Source of the DNA: an uncultured Pelagibacteraceae bacterium
GTDB lineage: Bacteria > Pseudomonadota > Alphaproteobacteria > Pelagibacterales > Pelagibacteraceae
Assembly: GCA_902566315.1 (NCBI GenBank)
Contig: CACFIL010000002.1
Location: 62,001 to 126,000 of the forward strand
Length of the DNA stretch: 64,000 bases
Direction: 5' to 3'
In this document: positions 27,210 through 35,479 of the stretch, piece after piece
Layout: each line of letters opens with the position of its first letter
Numbering within the stretch: position 1 is the first letter of the stretch
Notes under the pieces: model-generated
Databases searched by the model: none
Seen by the model: only the letters and a program-made list of their open reading frames with translations
What the model was told of the DNA's origin: nothing
Made by a program: the position numbers and the translations under genes

Positions 27210-27225
27210 TTTATATTGTGCAGTT

Positions 27226-28077
27226 ATGGAAAAAAACTTAAGCAAAATTGTTGATTTAGAAAAATATCCTATTCACGACTTACAATCTCACAAAATAAAA
27301 AAAATAATTGAAAAATGTAAAGCAGAATTAGAAAATGATAGTTGTTCAGTAATTCCAAACTTTATTTTACCAAATTCTTTAGCAGTTATGAGAAAAGAAT
27401 TAGAGCAACAGCTAGATGAAGTTTATATGTCTAAAGAAAGTGTCAATGCATATCTTTATGCAAAAGATGACCCCTCTCTTCCTAAAGATCATCCAAAAAG
27501 AATTTTTATGAACAGATACAATGGATATCTAAACTCTGATTGTTTTGCAAAAAATTCCGAAATGAAATTTCTTTACGAAACTGAAGAGCTACTTAAATTC
27601 GTGTCCGCTTGTCTAGGAATTTCTCCAATTTATAGATGGGCTGATCCCTTAGCTTGTCATGCTTATAATGTAATGGAGCCTGATGGTATATTGCCTTGGC
27701 ATTTTGATAGTTGCGAATTTACTTTAAGTCTTATGATACAAAAACCAGAGCAAGGTGGGATATTTGAGTATTGTCCAAATATAAGAGAACCAGGAAATGA
27801 AAGATTTGATGAAGTAAAAAAAGTGTTAGATGGAGATCGTTCAAAAGTTAAACAACTTGAACTAAAACCTGGTGATTTACAAATATTTAAAGGACGATTT
27901 ACTATGCATAGAGTAACCAAAATAATAGGAAAAACCTCACGTTACATGTGTATACCAGCATATGTATTAGATCCATGGAGAGTAAATACACCTGAACATT
28001 CTAAAGCAATTTATGGAAAGGTGTTGCCCATACATATAGAAAGAAATAAAGTTAGATCTGACGGTTTAGCCGATTAA
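27226..28077 (+). CDS. HalD/BesD-like Fe(II)/2-oxoglutarate dioxygenase (hydroxylase type)
   Basis: A 283-residue oxygenase. The metal triad is H159-x-D161 (LPWHFDSCEF) and H228 (RFTMHRVT), with R239 for 2-oxoglutarate. EQGGIFEYCPNIREPGNE is characteristic of the family that includes BesD/HalD, which chlorinate free lysine-type amino acids. Those halogenases have Gly in place of the Asp; this protein keeps Asp, so hydroxylation is expected. Substrate is unknown; a free amino acid such as lysine or trimethyllysine is an inference from the family and from gamma-butyrobetaine genes next door. It is 16 bases after ProV and eight before an SDR gene. Confidence 0.75.
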   Translation: MEKNLSKIVDLEKYPIHDLQSHKIKKIIEKCKAELENDSCSVIPNFILPNSLAVMRKELEQQLDEVYMSKESVNAYLYAKDDPSLPKDHPKRIFMNRYNGYLNSDCFAKNSEMKFLYETEELLKFVSACLGISPIYRWADPLACHAYNVMEPDGILPWHFDSCEFTLSLMIQKPEQGGIFEYCPNIREPGNERFDEVKKVLDGDRSKVKQLELKPGDLQIFKGRFTMHRVTKIIGKTSRYMCIPAYVLDPWRVNTPEHSKAIYGKVLPIHIERNKVRSDGLAD

Positions 28078-28085
28078 ATAAAATA

Positions 28086-28871
28086 ATGTCATATAATTTT
28101 AAAAGTAAAAAGATAATTATTTCTGCTGGTGCTACAGGAATTGGTTGGGCGACAGCAAAAGAGTGTCTTGAAAAAGGTGCAAAAGTATTTTTGTGTGACA
28201 TAGATCAAAAATCAATAAATAAATTAAAAAAACATCCATTAAATAATAAAAGATTGTTTAGTTTTCATTGTGATGCTTCAAATGAAAACGATGTGACTAA
28301 TTTTTTTAAAGAAATTAAAAAAAAAACACAAAAAATTGATGCTTTAATTAATAATGTTGGAGTAGCAGGTCCAACTGGAACTATGGAAAAACTTAAGACA
28401 AAAGATTGGGAACAAACATTAAAAATAAATGTAATTAGTCATTTTATTTTTTCAAAATTAGCAATTCCAATGTTAAAAAAAAATAAAGGTGGTTCTGTAG
28501 TTAATCTATCTTCTACTGCAGGTATATTTGGTTTTCCATTAAGATCTCCGTATTCAGCAAGTAAATGGGCAGTTGTGGGAATGACAAAAACCTTAGCAAT
28601 GGAATTAGGAAAATTTAAAATTAGAGTTAATGCGATTTGTCCTGGAACTGTAAAAGGAGACAGGATGGGTAGAGTAATCAGAGATAAAGCAAAATTTTTA
28701 AAAATTTCTAAAAAAGCTGTTGAAAGTGAGTTCGTTTCTATGACATCTCTAAACACTTGGGTTTATGAAAAAGATATTGGGAATATGTGTTGCTATTTAA
28801 TTTCAGATGAGTCTTCTAGAATTTCAGGACAAGTTGTTGGTGTTGATGGAAACACTTTAAGAATGCATTAA
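28086..28871 (+). CDS. Short-chain dehydrogenase/reductase
   Basis: A 261-residue NAD(P)-dependent SDR. The nucleotide motif is GATGIG at 15-20, NNVGVAG follows at about 89, and the catalytic Ser (LSSTAG, ~142-143), Y156 and K160 (YSASK) are present. ICPGTVKGDRM is the usual post-catalytic segment. Placed right after a hydroxylating dioxygenase, it may oxidise the new hydroxyl to a ketone, in the same logic as gamma-butyrobetaine dioxygenase followed by carnitine dehydrogenase. Substrate unknown. Confidence 0.88.
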   Translation: MSYNFKSKKIIISAGATGIGWATAKECLEKGAKVFLCDIDQKSINKLKKHPLNNKRLFSFHCDASNENDVTNFFKEIKKKTQKIDALINNVGVAGPTGTMEKLKTKDWEQTLKINVISHFIFSKLAIPMLKKNKGGSVVNLSSTAGIFGFPLRSPYSASKWAVVGMTKTLAMELGKFKIRVNAICPGTVKGDRMGRVIRDKAKFLKISKKAVESEFVSMTSLNTWVYEKDIGNMCCYLISDESSRISGQVVGVDGNTLRMH

Positions 28872-28875
28872 GTTT

Positions 28876-29646
28876 TTATAAACTTTCAATAAATCCTAAT
28901 AAGTTATTTGTTATTTGCTCAGGAGCCTCTATCAAAAAAGAGTGTTTTACATTTGGTATTATAACCAATTTAGAAATTTCAATCTCATTTGACATTCTTT
29001 CATTGTGAGAAGGTGTACAACCTCCATCATTTTCTCCTGTCATAAATAAACATGGCTTCTTAATTTCTTTTAACCATGAAATCATCTCAGTTTCTGCATA
29101 TATTTTAAATACGTTGATAAAAACATCTTTATCAGTATCTATAACCTGATTTAATCTTCTTGATACAAGATCAGGATTTTTTTCTATGAAGTCATCTGTA
29201 AACCACCTCGTGGTTAAATTTTTTAAAGTTTGTTCAACACCTTTATTTTTTAAATCAGAAATAACATTCCACACTTTTTGTTTATCTTCTTCCGATCTTC
29301 CTGCCACCGTGGATAATAAACCTACTGAAATTACTCTTTCGGGAAATTTTCTTGCATAAGCAGGAGCAATCATACCTCCTAAAGAATGCCCCATAAAATG
29401 GGCTTTTTCTATACCTGTTCTTTCTCTAACTCTCTCAAGATCTAAAACAAGATCATCTAGATTAAAATCTTTATTACTTACGGGTGATTTTCCGTGGCCT
29501 CTTAAATCATAAGTTACAACTGTAAACTTATCTTTGAGTTTTGGAGCTATGAACCTCCATGCATCCTCTGCTCCTCCTACTCCATGGGTAAAAAAAATTG
29601 CAGGTCCTGATCCTGTTACTGAAAAATTACAATCTATGATACTCAT
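28876..29646 (-). CDS. Alpha/beta hydrolase
   Basis: A 256-residue alpha/beta hydrolase resembling 3-oxoadipate enol-lactonase and related esterases. The oxyanion strand FFTHGVGG is near residue 18, nucleophile S88 in GHSLGG, acid in MTGENDGG and histidine in VKHSF. It is a paralog of the hydrolase at 42574-43347: both have RWF-x-x-DFIEKNP and an MTGE-D-G-TP segment. Both also sit in sets with an LLM flavin monooxygenase. It is seven bases downstream of that monooxygenase gene here, suggesting that it hydrolyses an ester or lactone made by oxygen insertion. Confidence 0.85.
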   Translation of the reverse strand: MSIIDCNFSVTGSGPAIFFTHGVGGAEDAWRFIAPKLKDKFTVVTYDLRGHGKSPVSNKDFNLDDLVLDLERVRERTGIEKAHFMGHSLGGMIAPAYARKFPERVISVGLLSTVAGRSEEDKQKVWNVISDLKNKGVEQTLKNLTTRWFTDDFIEKNPDLVSRRLNQVIDTDKDVFINVFKIYAETEMISWLKEIKKPCLFMTGENDGGCTPSHNERMSNEIEISKLVIIPNVKHSFLIEAPEQITNNLLGFIESL

Positions 29647-29652
29647 AGATAT

Positions 29653-30687
29653 TTATGCTACTTGAATGTTTGATTTTTTAAAATATGGAATTACATTTTC
29701 ACCAATTCTATGCATCGACTCTATTAAATCTTTTTGTGATTGACCAAAACTTGAACTAAGAATAATTTCGTCAACTCCAGCCTCGGCATAGACACTTAAC
29801 TTATCAATCATCTCATTCAAAGGACAGATCAAAAGATTTTCTTTTAATTCGTCTAAAGTTTGTTTTCTAGGCAAAGCTTCAATATTTCCTTCATTTACTT
29901 TACCAGGACCAGAAAACATATTATCAAATCGTTTGTAATATTCGTAAGCAAGTTTTGTTTTTTCTCTAGCTTCATTTTCATCTTTCGCTAAATAAGCCAT
30001 ACGTTGCATAGAAAGTTTTAGCAGTTTGCCCTCTTCCCCTAACTTTGTACAACCTTCTTTAAACGCATTCACTCTACTTAATAAAAGATCTTTAGTACCT
30101 GACAATACTGTTGATTGAACATGAAATCCCCTTGATGCTGCATCTTTAATACTTTCTAAATTCATGGCAGCTATCATCATTTGTACAGGATTACTTATTG
30201 GTCGAGGCATAATAGTGATTGGTTCAAAATCATAGAATTTACCTTTATATGAAACCTCTTTGTTTTTTAACAATAATTGTAATACCTCGAGCGACTCTAT
30301 AAATTTTTCTTTTGATTTTTCTATGGGAGTTCCTAATCTTTGCATCTCCCAAGCAAAAGCACCTCTTCCAACGCCTAAAATTAATCTGCCATCAGTTAAA
30401 ATATCTGCGGTTGCGACGTCACCAGCATATGTTCTCATATCGTGAAGAGGCAAAACAACTATTCCAGTTGTTATTTTAATATTTTTTGTGATAGATGCAA
30501 TTTTTACAGCCATCTGCAAAGGTGATGGCATCATAAGTAAATTTATTAAATGATGTTCAGGAATTGATACTGTTGCATAACCAAGTTTATCTGCAACAAC
30601 ACATTCTTCCAACATATTTTTAAAATGTTGTTTTGAACCAACATTTGTATCCGGCATGTAGCTAGTTAAGAAGTGGTTAAAGTCCAT
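29653..30687 (-). CDS. LLM-class flavin-dependent oxidoreductase
   Basis: A 344-residue bacterial luciferase-like (TIM-barrel) oxidoreductase using reduced flavin. Family landmarks are SIPEHHLINLLMMPSPLQM near residue 41, IKITTGIVVLPLHDM, and LTDGRLILGVGRGAF. Such enzymes insert oxygen into C-C, C-S or C-N bonds. It lies between carnitine dehydrogenase (36 bases upstream) and an alpha/beta hydrolase (6 bases downstream). It is not the Rieske-type carnitine monooxygenase, so its role in this block is open. No flavin reductase partner lies nearby. Confidence 0.85.
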   Translation of the reverse strand: MDFNHFLTSYMPDTNVGSKQHFKNMLEECVVADKLGYATVSIPEHHLINLLMMPSPLQMAVKIASITKNIKITTGIVVLPLHDMRTYAGDVATADILTDGRLILGVGRGAFAWEMQRLGTPIEKSKEKFIESLEVLQLLLKNKEVSYKGKFYDFEPITIMPRPISNPVQMMIAAMNLESIKDAASRGFHVQSTVLSGTKDLLLSRVNAFKEGCTKLGEEGKLLKLSMQRMAYLAKDENEAREKTKLAYEYYKRFDNMFSGPGKVNEGNIEALPRKQTLDELKENLLICPLNEMIDKLSVYAEAGVDEIILSSSFGQSQKDLIESMHRIGENVIPYFKKSNIQVA

Positions 30688-30723
30688 GTGTTTAATTTAC
30701 CATTTTAATTTTTCTTAAGATAT

Positions 30724-31668
30724 CTATTTTCTAATTTTATTTTCATATTTTTTTCTAAATAGTTGTAAATTGACTAAATACTCGTCTCTTATATTTGACA
30801 GTTGATTAATTGATTTTCCTCTAGATTGTTTTTTGGTACCTGAAATCAACCTTTCTGAGAGTTTTTTTGATAATTTTGGCGCTTTAAGCTTGGTCCATGG
30901 AAGTTTTAATGCTGGCCCAAACTGTTCTAACATATGCTTCATCCCAGCCTTTCCACCCGCTAAATGGAAGGTTAAAAATGTTCCCATTAAAGAATATCTT
31001 AAACCGGGACCATCCTCTATGGCTCTATCTAAATCCTCAGTTGTAGCATATCCATTATTAATAATATGTAACGCCTCTCTCCATAAGGCTTCTTGAAGTC
31101 TATCAGATAAATAACCAGGTAATTCTTTTTTTAGAACTATCGGATTCATTGAAATAGACTTATAAAATTTATTCGCAACTTTTAAAGATTTCTCACTAGT
31201 TTTTTTACCAGGAACTATTTCTACCAAAGGTAACAAATATACAGGATTGAATGGATGGCCAATAATACCTCTCTGAATATTTTTACATTTTGAAAAAATC
31301 TTTGATGGCAACAATCCTGAAGAACTTGATGAAATTAAAACATTTTTTTTGCAACTTTTAGAAATTTCCCTCATTAAAACAGTTTTTAAATTATAATTTT
31401 CTGGTGCACATTCTTGAATAAAATCAGCATCTTTAACTGCTTCTTCTAAAGATAGATAAAATTTTAAATTATTTAAATTTATTTTTTTTTTGTTAAAAAG
31501 TTTTTTTACATATGGAAGTGCTCTTTTTATTTCGTTAATCAAAATTTTTTTTTGCTTAAGATTTTTGTCGTAAGCATAAACGATTTTATTATGAGCTAAA
31601 AATCTTATAATCCACCCTATTCCGATTACACCTGTTCCAACTACAGCAACTTTTTTAATTTTTAACAT
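30724..31668 (-). CDS. lcdH: L-carnitine 3-dehydrogenase
   Basis: A 314-residue NAD-dependent dehydrogenase of the 3-hydroxyacyl-CoA dehydrogenase fold. It oxidises L-carnitine to 3-dehydrocarnitine. The Rossmann motif is GTGVIG at 11-16; GHPFNPVYLLPLVE at 137-150 carries the catalytic His138/Glu150 pair. The C-terminal half has DRLQEALWREALHI, ATTEDLDRAIEDGPGLRYSL and FGPALKLPWTKL, which I recognise as specific to carnitine dehydrogenase rather than to 3-hydroxybutyryl-CoA dehydrogenase. Some bacterial versions carry a fused C-terminal thioesterase; here the thioesterase is separate (34181-34648). Its start overlaps the stop of the cleavage-enzyme gene by one base. Confidence 0.9.
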   Translation of the reverse strand: MLKIKKVAVVGTGVIGIGWIIRFLAHNKIVYAYDKNLKQKKILINEIKRALPYVKKLFNKKKINLNNLKFYLSLEEAVKDADFIQECAPENYNLKTVLMREISKSCKKNVLISSSSSGLLPSKIFSKCKNIQRGIIGHPFNPVYLLPLVEIVPGKKTSEKSLKVANKFYKSISMNPIVLKKELPGYLSDRLQEALWREALHIINNGYATTEDLDRAIEDGPGLRYSLMGTFLTFHLAGGKAGMKHMLEQFGPALKLPWTKLKAPKLSKKLSERLISGTKKQSRGKSINQLSNIRDEYLVNLQLFRKKYENKIRK

Positions 31669-32555
31669 TACTTGTGTTTAACAAGCTTAAGTTTTGTCCT
31701 AGTTTCCTCTGCTGTCATTATTGATGCTCCAAGATCTGTAACTATCCTTATTGCTTTCTCTACTAATTGAGCATTTGTTGCTAGTTTGCCCTTTGATAAA
31801 TATAAGTTATCCTCCAAACCTACTCTTGGGTTTCCTCCCATTACAACTGTTTGAGCTACAAATGGCATTTCGTTTTTTGAAATTGCAAAACCTGACCACA
31901 CTCCTTCTTTAGGCATTATGTCTTTCATGGCTTGCATTGCTAATGGGGTAGCGGGAGCTCCCCAAGGAATACCTAAACACATTTGAAACATTGGCGGATC
32001 ATCAAGTAAGCCTTCTTTGTACAATTGCGATCCAAACCACATATTTCCTAAATCAAATGCCTCTATTTCTGGCTTAACTTTAATCTCTTGTAATTTTTTT
32101 GCAGCCTTTCTTAAATCATTTGGTGTATTAACTGTAATTACAGAACCATCTCCAAAATTTAATGTACCCGCATCTAAAGTACAAATTTCAGGTAAAAATT
32201 GTTCTGCATTAGCTATTCTTTCCATTACATTTGCCATGTCGGTCATAGGGCCAAAATCTAGAGGATTTTTACCTTGACCAATGTCCAAATCACCACCCAT
32301 CCCAGTTGTTAAATTTAAAATAACATCTGTTTCACTTGATCTAATTCTATCTACTACTTCTTTATATAATTCCAGTCTTCTGCTTGGTGTTCCGTCTTCT
32401 TCTCGTACATGAATATGAGCAATTGCAGCTCCCGCTTTTGCTGCCTCTATTGCTGATTTAGCTATTTGCTCTGGAGTTTTTGGTAAATCAGGATGTTTGC
32501 TTGCAGTATCTCCAGATCCAGTAACTGCGCATGAGATAAAAACGTTATTGTTCAT
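31668..32555 (-). CDS. Beta-keto acid cleavage enzyme (BKACE, DUF849), probable dehydrocarnitine cleavage
   Basis: A 295-residue Zn-dependent TIM-barrel enzyme that condenses a beta-keto acid with acetyl-CoA and releases acetoacetate plus a new CoA ester. The metal ligands are H47 and H49 (AHIHVRE) and E248 (GLEDN). Translational coupling to L-carnitine dehydrogenase indicates that the substrate is 3-dehydrocarnitine and the CoA product is betainyl-CoA, the established bacterial route. It is the first gene of the minus-strand set and is divergent from the class II aldolase gene, with 35 bases between. Confidence 0.88.
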   Translation of the reverse strand: MNNNVFISCAVTGSGDTASKHPDLPKTPEQIAKSAIEAAKAGAAIAHIHVREEDGTPSRRLELYKEVVDRIRSSETDVILNLTTGMGGDLDIGQGKNPLDFGPMTDMANVMERIANAEQFLPEICTLDAGTLNFGDGSVITVNTPNDLRKAAKKLQEIKVKPEIEAFDLGNMWFGSQLYKEGLLDDPPMFQMCLGIPWGAPATPLAMQAMKDIMPKEGVWSGFAISKNEMPFVAQTVVMGGNPRVGLEDNLYLSKGKLATNAQLVEKAIRIVTDLGASIMTAEETRTKLKLVKHK

Positions 32556-32590
32556 AATTTATTTTTCAACTATATTTTAAAATCATACAA

Positions 32591-33316
32591 ATGGAAATAT
32601 CTGAATTACAAAAAGAATTAGCTGCAACTTTTAGATGGACAGCAAGACTAAATATGCACGAGGGTGTTGCAAACCATTTTAGTGCATGCGTTCCAGACTC
32701 TTCTGATTTTTATGTAAATAAAGCAGGCATTCACTTTAGTAATATGAAGGCTAGCGATTTAATCTTAGTGACTAAAGAAAATAAAGAAGAACTGAAGAAT
32801 AAACCAGACATTATTGATCCAACAGCTCTATATATACATAGTGCAATTCATGAAAAAGCAGCTCATGCAAGGTGCATTTTTCATGTTCATTCAAAATATG
32901 CAACTGCCCTCTCTACTCTAAAAGATCCTGTTATGAAACCTATCGATCAAAATACAATGATGTTTTACAATAGAGTATCTGCATTCAAAGAATTTGGAGG
33001 TCTAGGACTGGAGGAAGAAGCAATAAAAATGGCAAATGCTTTAGGAAACAAACAACACATGTTGCTTGCAAATCATGGAATTTTAACCACGGGAAGAACT
33101 GTGGCTGAAGGTTTTAACTCTCTTTATTATTTTGAGAGAGCAGCACAGACGTATCTTACAGCTTTATCAACAAACCAGGAACTTAATGTTGTAAGCCATG
33201 AAATTGCAGAAAAAACTGCAGAGGAGCATGAAAATTTTCCCACAGATTTTGCAAATTTATTTTTATCTCAAATTAGGATAATTTTAGATAAAGAAGAGCC
33301 AGATTATAAAAATTAA
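32591..33316 (+). CDS. Class II aldolase/adducin family protein
   Basis: A 241-residue zinc enzyme of the fuculose-phosphate aldolase fold. Metal-binding histidines are visible in IFHVHSKYA (H98, H100) and ANHGILTTG (H162), with HFSACVPD as the family N-terminal segment. Members cleave sugar phosphates or decarboxylate/epimerise small acids; this subclass without sugar-phosphate context is often of unknown substrate. It heads a tight plus-strand run with a CitE-like lyase (one base gap) and the hotdog thioesterase, so it may handle an acid or CoA-linked intermediate. Confidence 0.83.
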   Translation: MEISELQKELAATFRWTARLNMHEGVANHFSACVPDSSDFYVNKAGIHFSNMKASDLILVTKENKEELKNKPDIIDPTALYIHSAIHEKAAHARCIFHVHSKYATALSTLKDPVMKPIDQNTMMFYNRVSAFKEFGGLGLEEEAIKMANALGNKQHMLLANHGILTTGRTVAEGFNSLYYFERAAQTYLTALSTNQELNVVSHEIAEKTAEEHENFPTDFANLFLSQIRIILDKEEPDYKN

Positions 33317-33317
33317 G

Positions 33318-34178
33318 ATGGACTTAGATAAATTAAAAGTAAGAAGAAGTTTTATATTTACACCAGGGCTTCACCCTGAAATGTTTCCGAAAGCAATTGC
33401 ATCAGGGGCTGATATGGTTTGTATTGAATTAGAAGATGGGATAGCAATAAATGACAAAGGACAAGCACGAAAAAATACCATAGAAGCACTTAAAACGCTC
33501 GAAGTTAAAAATGATGTAGAATTAGTTGTAAGGTTTAATAATCAAAGAACTAAATTTGGTCTTTTAGATCTAGAAGCTTTTATCTCAAGTAAAGTAAATC
33601 TAAAGGCAATTATGTTACCAAAAGTTAAAACACCAGATGAAATAACATTTATAGACGATCTACTAACAGACTGTAATTTAGATACCGATCTTCATGTTAT
33701 TATGGAAACAAATGAAGCTTTAGAAAATATTTATAATATTGCTCATGCTAGCAAGAGAATAGTAGCTTTATACTTTGGTGGTGTTGATATGGCTGCAGAG
33801 CTTAGAGTTGAAAATAAATGGGAAAATCTAGTTCACGCAAGATCAAAGTTGGTTCATGCAGGTGCAAGTGTAGGTGTAGACGTTATAGATGTGCCTTATT
33901 TAGATCTAGAAAACATGGATGGAATGAGAAAAGAGGCTGAACAAGTAAGAAATCTAGGATTTACTGGAAAAGGCTCAATTCATCCCAAACAAATTCAAAT
34001 TTTAAATGAGGTATTTACACCACCAAAAGATGAAATTACTAAGGCAAAAAAAATATTAGAGGAATTTAATAACTCAAATACAGGTTTAGTAGTTATAGAT
34101 GGTAAGCTAATTGAAAAACCCGTTCTTAGAGAAATGAAAAGAAAAATACTAATAGCTGAAAAAATTAATAAGGGTTAA
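33318..34178 (+). CDS. HpcH/HpaI aldolase, CitE-like (malyl-CoA/citramalyl-CoA lyase type)
   Basis: A 286-residue CitE-like lyase with a TIM barrel. Landmarks are RSFIFTPGLHPEMFPKAI at the N-terminus, CIELEDGIA with the metal-binding acids, and GKGSIHPKQI near residue 215, the signature of CoA-ester lyases of this family. It would split or form a C-C bond in a beta-hydroxyacyl-CoA, or hydrolyse the CoA ester. It is separated by one base from the class II aldolase gene and by two from the thioesterase gene, so translation is probably coupled. Substrate not assigned. Confidence 0.85.
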   Translation: MDLDKLKVRRSFIFTPGLHPEMFPKAIASGADMVCIELEDGIAINDKGQARKNTIEALKTLEVKNDVELVVRFNNQRTKFGLLDLEAFISSKVNLKAIMLPKVKTPDEITFIDDLLTDCNLDTDLHVIMETNEALENIYNIAHASKRIVALYFGGVDMAAELRVENKWENLVHARSKLVHAGASVGVDVIDVPYLDLENMDGMRKEAEQVRNLGFTGKGSIHPKQIQILNEVFTPPKDEITKAKKILEEFNNSNTGLVVIDGKLIEKPVLREMKRKILIAEKINKG

Positions 34179-34180
34179 AA

Positions 34181-34648
34181 ATGTCGTTTCATCTTGCCAC
34201 AAGAAAAATTATCAAAGAGTGGACAGATTATAATGAACATATGAATATGGCTTATTATATCTTAATCTTTGATCAAGCCTGGGAAACGATGCTTAATAAA
34301 TTTCAAATGGGTGGTGAAAATGCAAAATCAAATCTGAGAAGTACTATGGTTGTTGAAACTAGAACTACTTACAATAATGAGGTTAAAGAAAATCAAGAAG
34401 TAGAGGTATATTGCACTCATTTTGACCATGATAAAAAAAGATTACATTTAAAATGTGAGATGTATGAAAAAGAAACTAAAACTCTTGCTGCTACAATGGA
34501 AAGTTTATCACTTTATATTGACTTGGGGAAAAGAAAGGTCACAGAATTTGAGGAAGATAAGCTAAAAATAATGGGTGAATTTATTAATGAAAATAAATCA
34601 AGTTTTAAGTCTGAAAACTTAGAATTATCTGGTAGATTAAAAAAATAG
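34181..34648 (+). CDS. Hotdog-fold thioesterase, probable betainyl-CoA thioesterase
   Basis: A 155-residue 4-hydroxybenzoyl-CoA-thioesterase-like protein. WTDYNEHMNMAYYI near residue 15 is the family active-site turn (the D/N-x-N-H-M pattern), and TTYNNEVKENQEVEVY follows. In other bacteria a thioesterase of this kind is fused to the C-terminus of carnitine dehydrogenase and releases glycine betaine from betainyl-CoA. With carnitine dehydrogenase and the cleavage enzyme nearby on the opposite strand, this is the likely role. Thioesterase family is clear; the betainyl-CoA substrate is inferred from context. Confidence 0.72.
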   Translation: MSFHLATRKIIKEWTDYNEHMNMAYYILIFDQAWETMLNKFQMGGENAKSNLRSTMVVETRTTYNNEVKENQEVEVYCTHFDHDKKRLHLKCEMYEKETKTLAATMESLSLYIDLGKRKVTEFEEDKLKIMGEFINENKSSFKSENLELSGRLKK

Positions 34649-34651
34649 ATT

Positions 34652-35479
34652 ATGGAAATAAAATTAGTATCAGGTGCATTAGGAGCAGAAGTAAAAGGCA
34701 TCGATTTAAAAGATAGTTCTTTAGAAAATTGGAAAAAAATAAATAATTTATTATTAGAACACAAGGCTTTATTCTTTAGAGATCAAGATATTACATCGGA
34801 AGAACAGATAAATTTAGCAAAACATTTTGGTCCATTAGAAAGACATATTTATGTTAAAGGAAGAAAAGATTATCCTGAAATACTAAGAATAATTAAAGCT
34901 CCAGAAGAAAAAAGACAATGGGGTGAAACTTGGCATACTGACGTAAGTTATAATCCAAAACCAACAAAAGTAATTATATTAAGATCAATTAAAGTTCCTC
35001 CAGTTGGTGGAGATACAATGTTTTCTAATATGGAAATTGCTTACGATACATTAAGTGATGAAATTAAAGATAAGGTTAAGGATAAAAAAGCCATTCATAG
35101 TTCTTTAGGTGCGGCAGCATTTGTTGAAGCATATAAGGAAATGGAAGGGAATGGTAATCTAGATGAATATTCAAATTCTCATCCAGTAGTTAGAACTCAT
35201 CCTGAAACAGGAAAAAAAATTTTGTATGTAAATTCAATGTATACAAAAAAAATTTTAGATTTAGATGAAAATGAAAGTTCAGATATTTTAAATGAAATAT
35301 TTTTACATCAAGAAAGACTTGATTTTACATGCAGGTTTAAATGGACTGAAAATGCTGTAGCAATTTGGGACAATAGAAGCACCCTTCACCAAGGTCTGAC
35401 TGATTTTTTTCCTGGCAGAGGATTGGGCCATGAAAGAGTTATGGACAGGATTGCAGTAGAGGGCGATAATCCAAATTAA
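34652..35479 (+). CDS. TauD/TfdA-family Fe(II)/2-oxoglutarate dioxygenase
   Basis: A 275-residue dioxygenase. The triad is H95-x-D97 (GETWHTDVSY) and H246 (WDNRSTLHQ), with R262 near the C-terminus for 2-oxoglutarate, and SHPVVRTHPETGKKILYVN is the conserved central segment. TauD itself releases sulfite from taurine; members also oxidise alkyl sulfates, aryloxyacetates and other small acids. It starts three bases after the thioesterase stop and its stop abuts the GMC dehydrogenase ATG, so it may hydroxylate or demethylate a compound that the GMC enzyme then oxidises. Substrate unknown. Confidence 0.88.
   Translation: MEIKLVSGALGAEVKGIDLKDSSLENWKKINNLLLEHKALFFRDQDITSEEQINLAKHFGPLERHIYVKGRKDYPEILRIIKAPEEKRQWGETWHTDVSYNPKPTKVIILRSIKVPPVGGDTMFSNMEIAYDTLSDEIKDKVKDKKAIHSSLGAAAFVEAYKEMEGNGNLDEYSNSHPVVRTHPETGKKILYVNSMYTKKILDLDENESSDILNEIFLHQERLDFTCRFKWTENAVAIWDNRSTLHQGLTDFFPGRGLGHERVMDRIAVEGDNPN

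Noticed and set aside
27226..28077. Amino acid halogenase, from its family resemblance to BesD/HalD.
   Set aside because: Halogenases of this family lack the iron-binding Asp; here D161 is present, so hydroxylation is expected.
28321..28490. Dense poly-A tracts that might suggest frameshifts or decay.
   Set aside because: The SDR frame stays open through them with all catalytic residues; AAA-rich lysine stretches are normal for this genome.
29653..30687. Carnitine monooxygenase, because of its position next to carnitine dehydrogenase.
   Set aside because: Known carnitine monooxygenase (CntAB) is a Rieske enzyme; this protein is a luciferase-like flavin enzyme.
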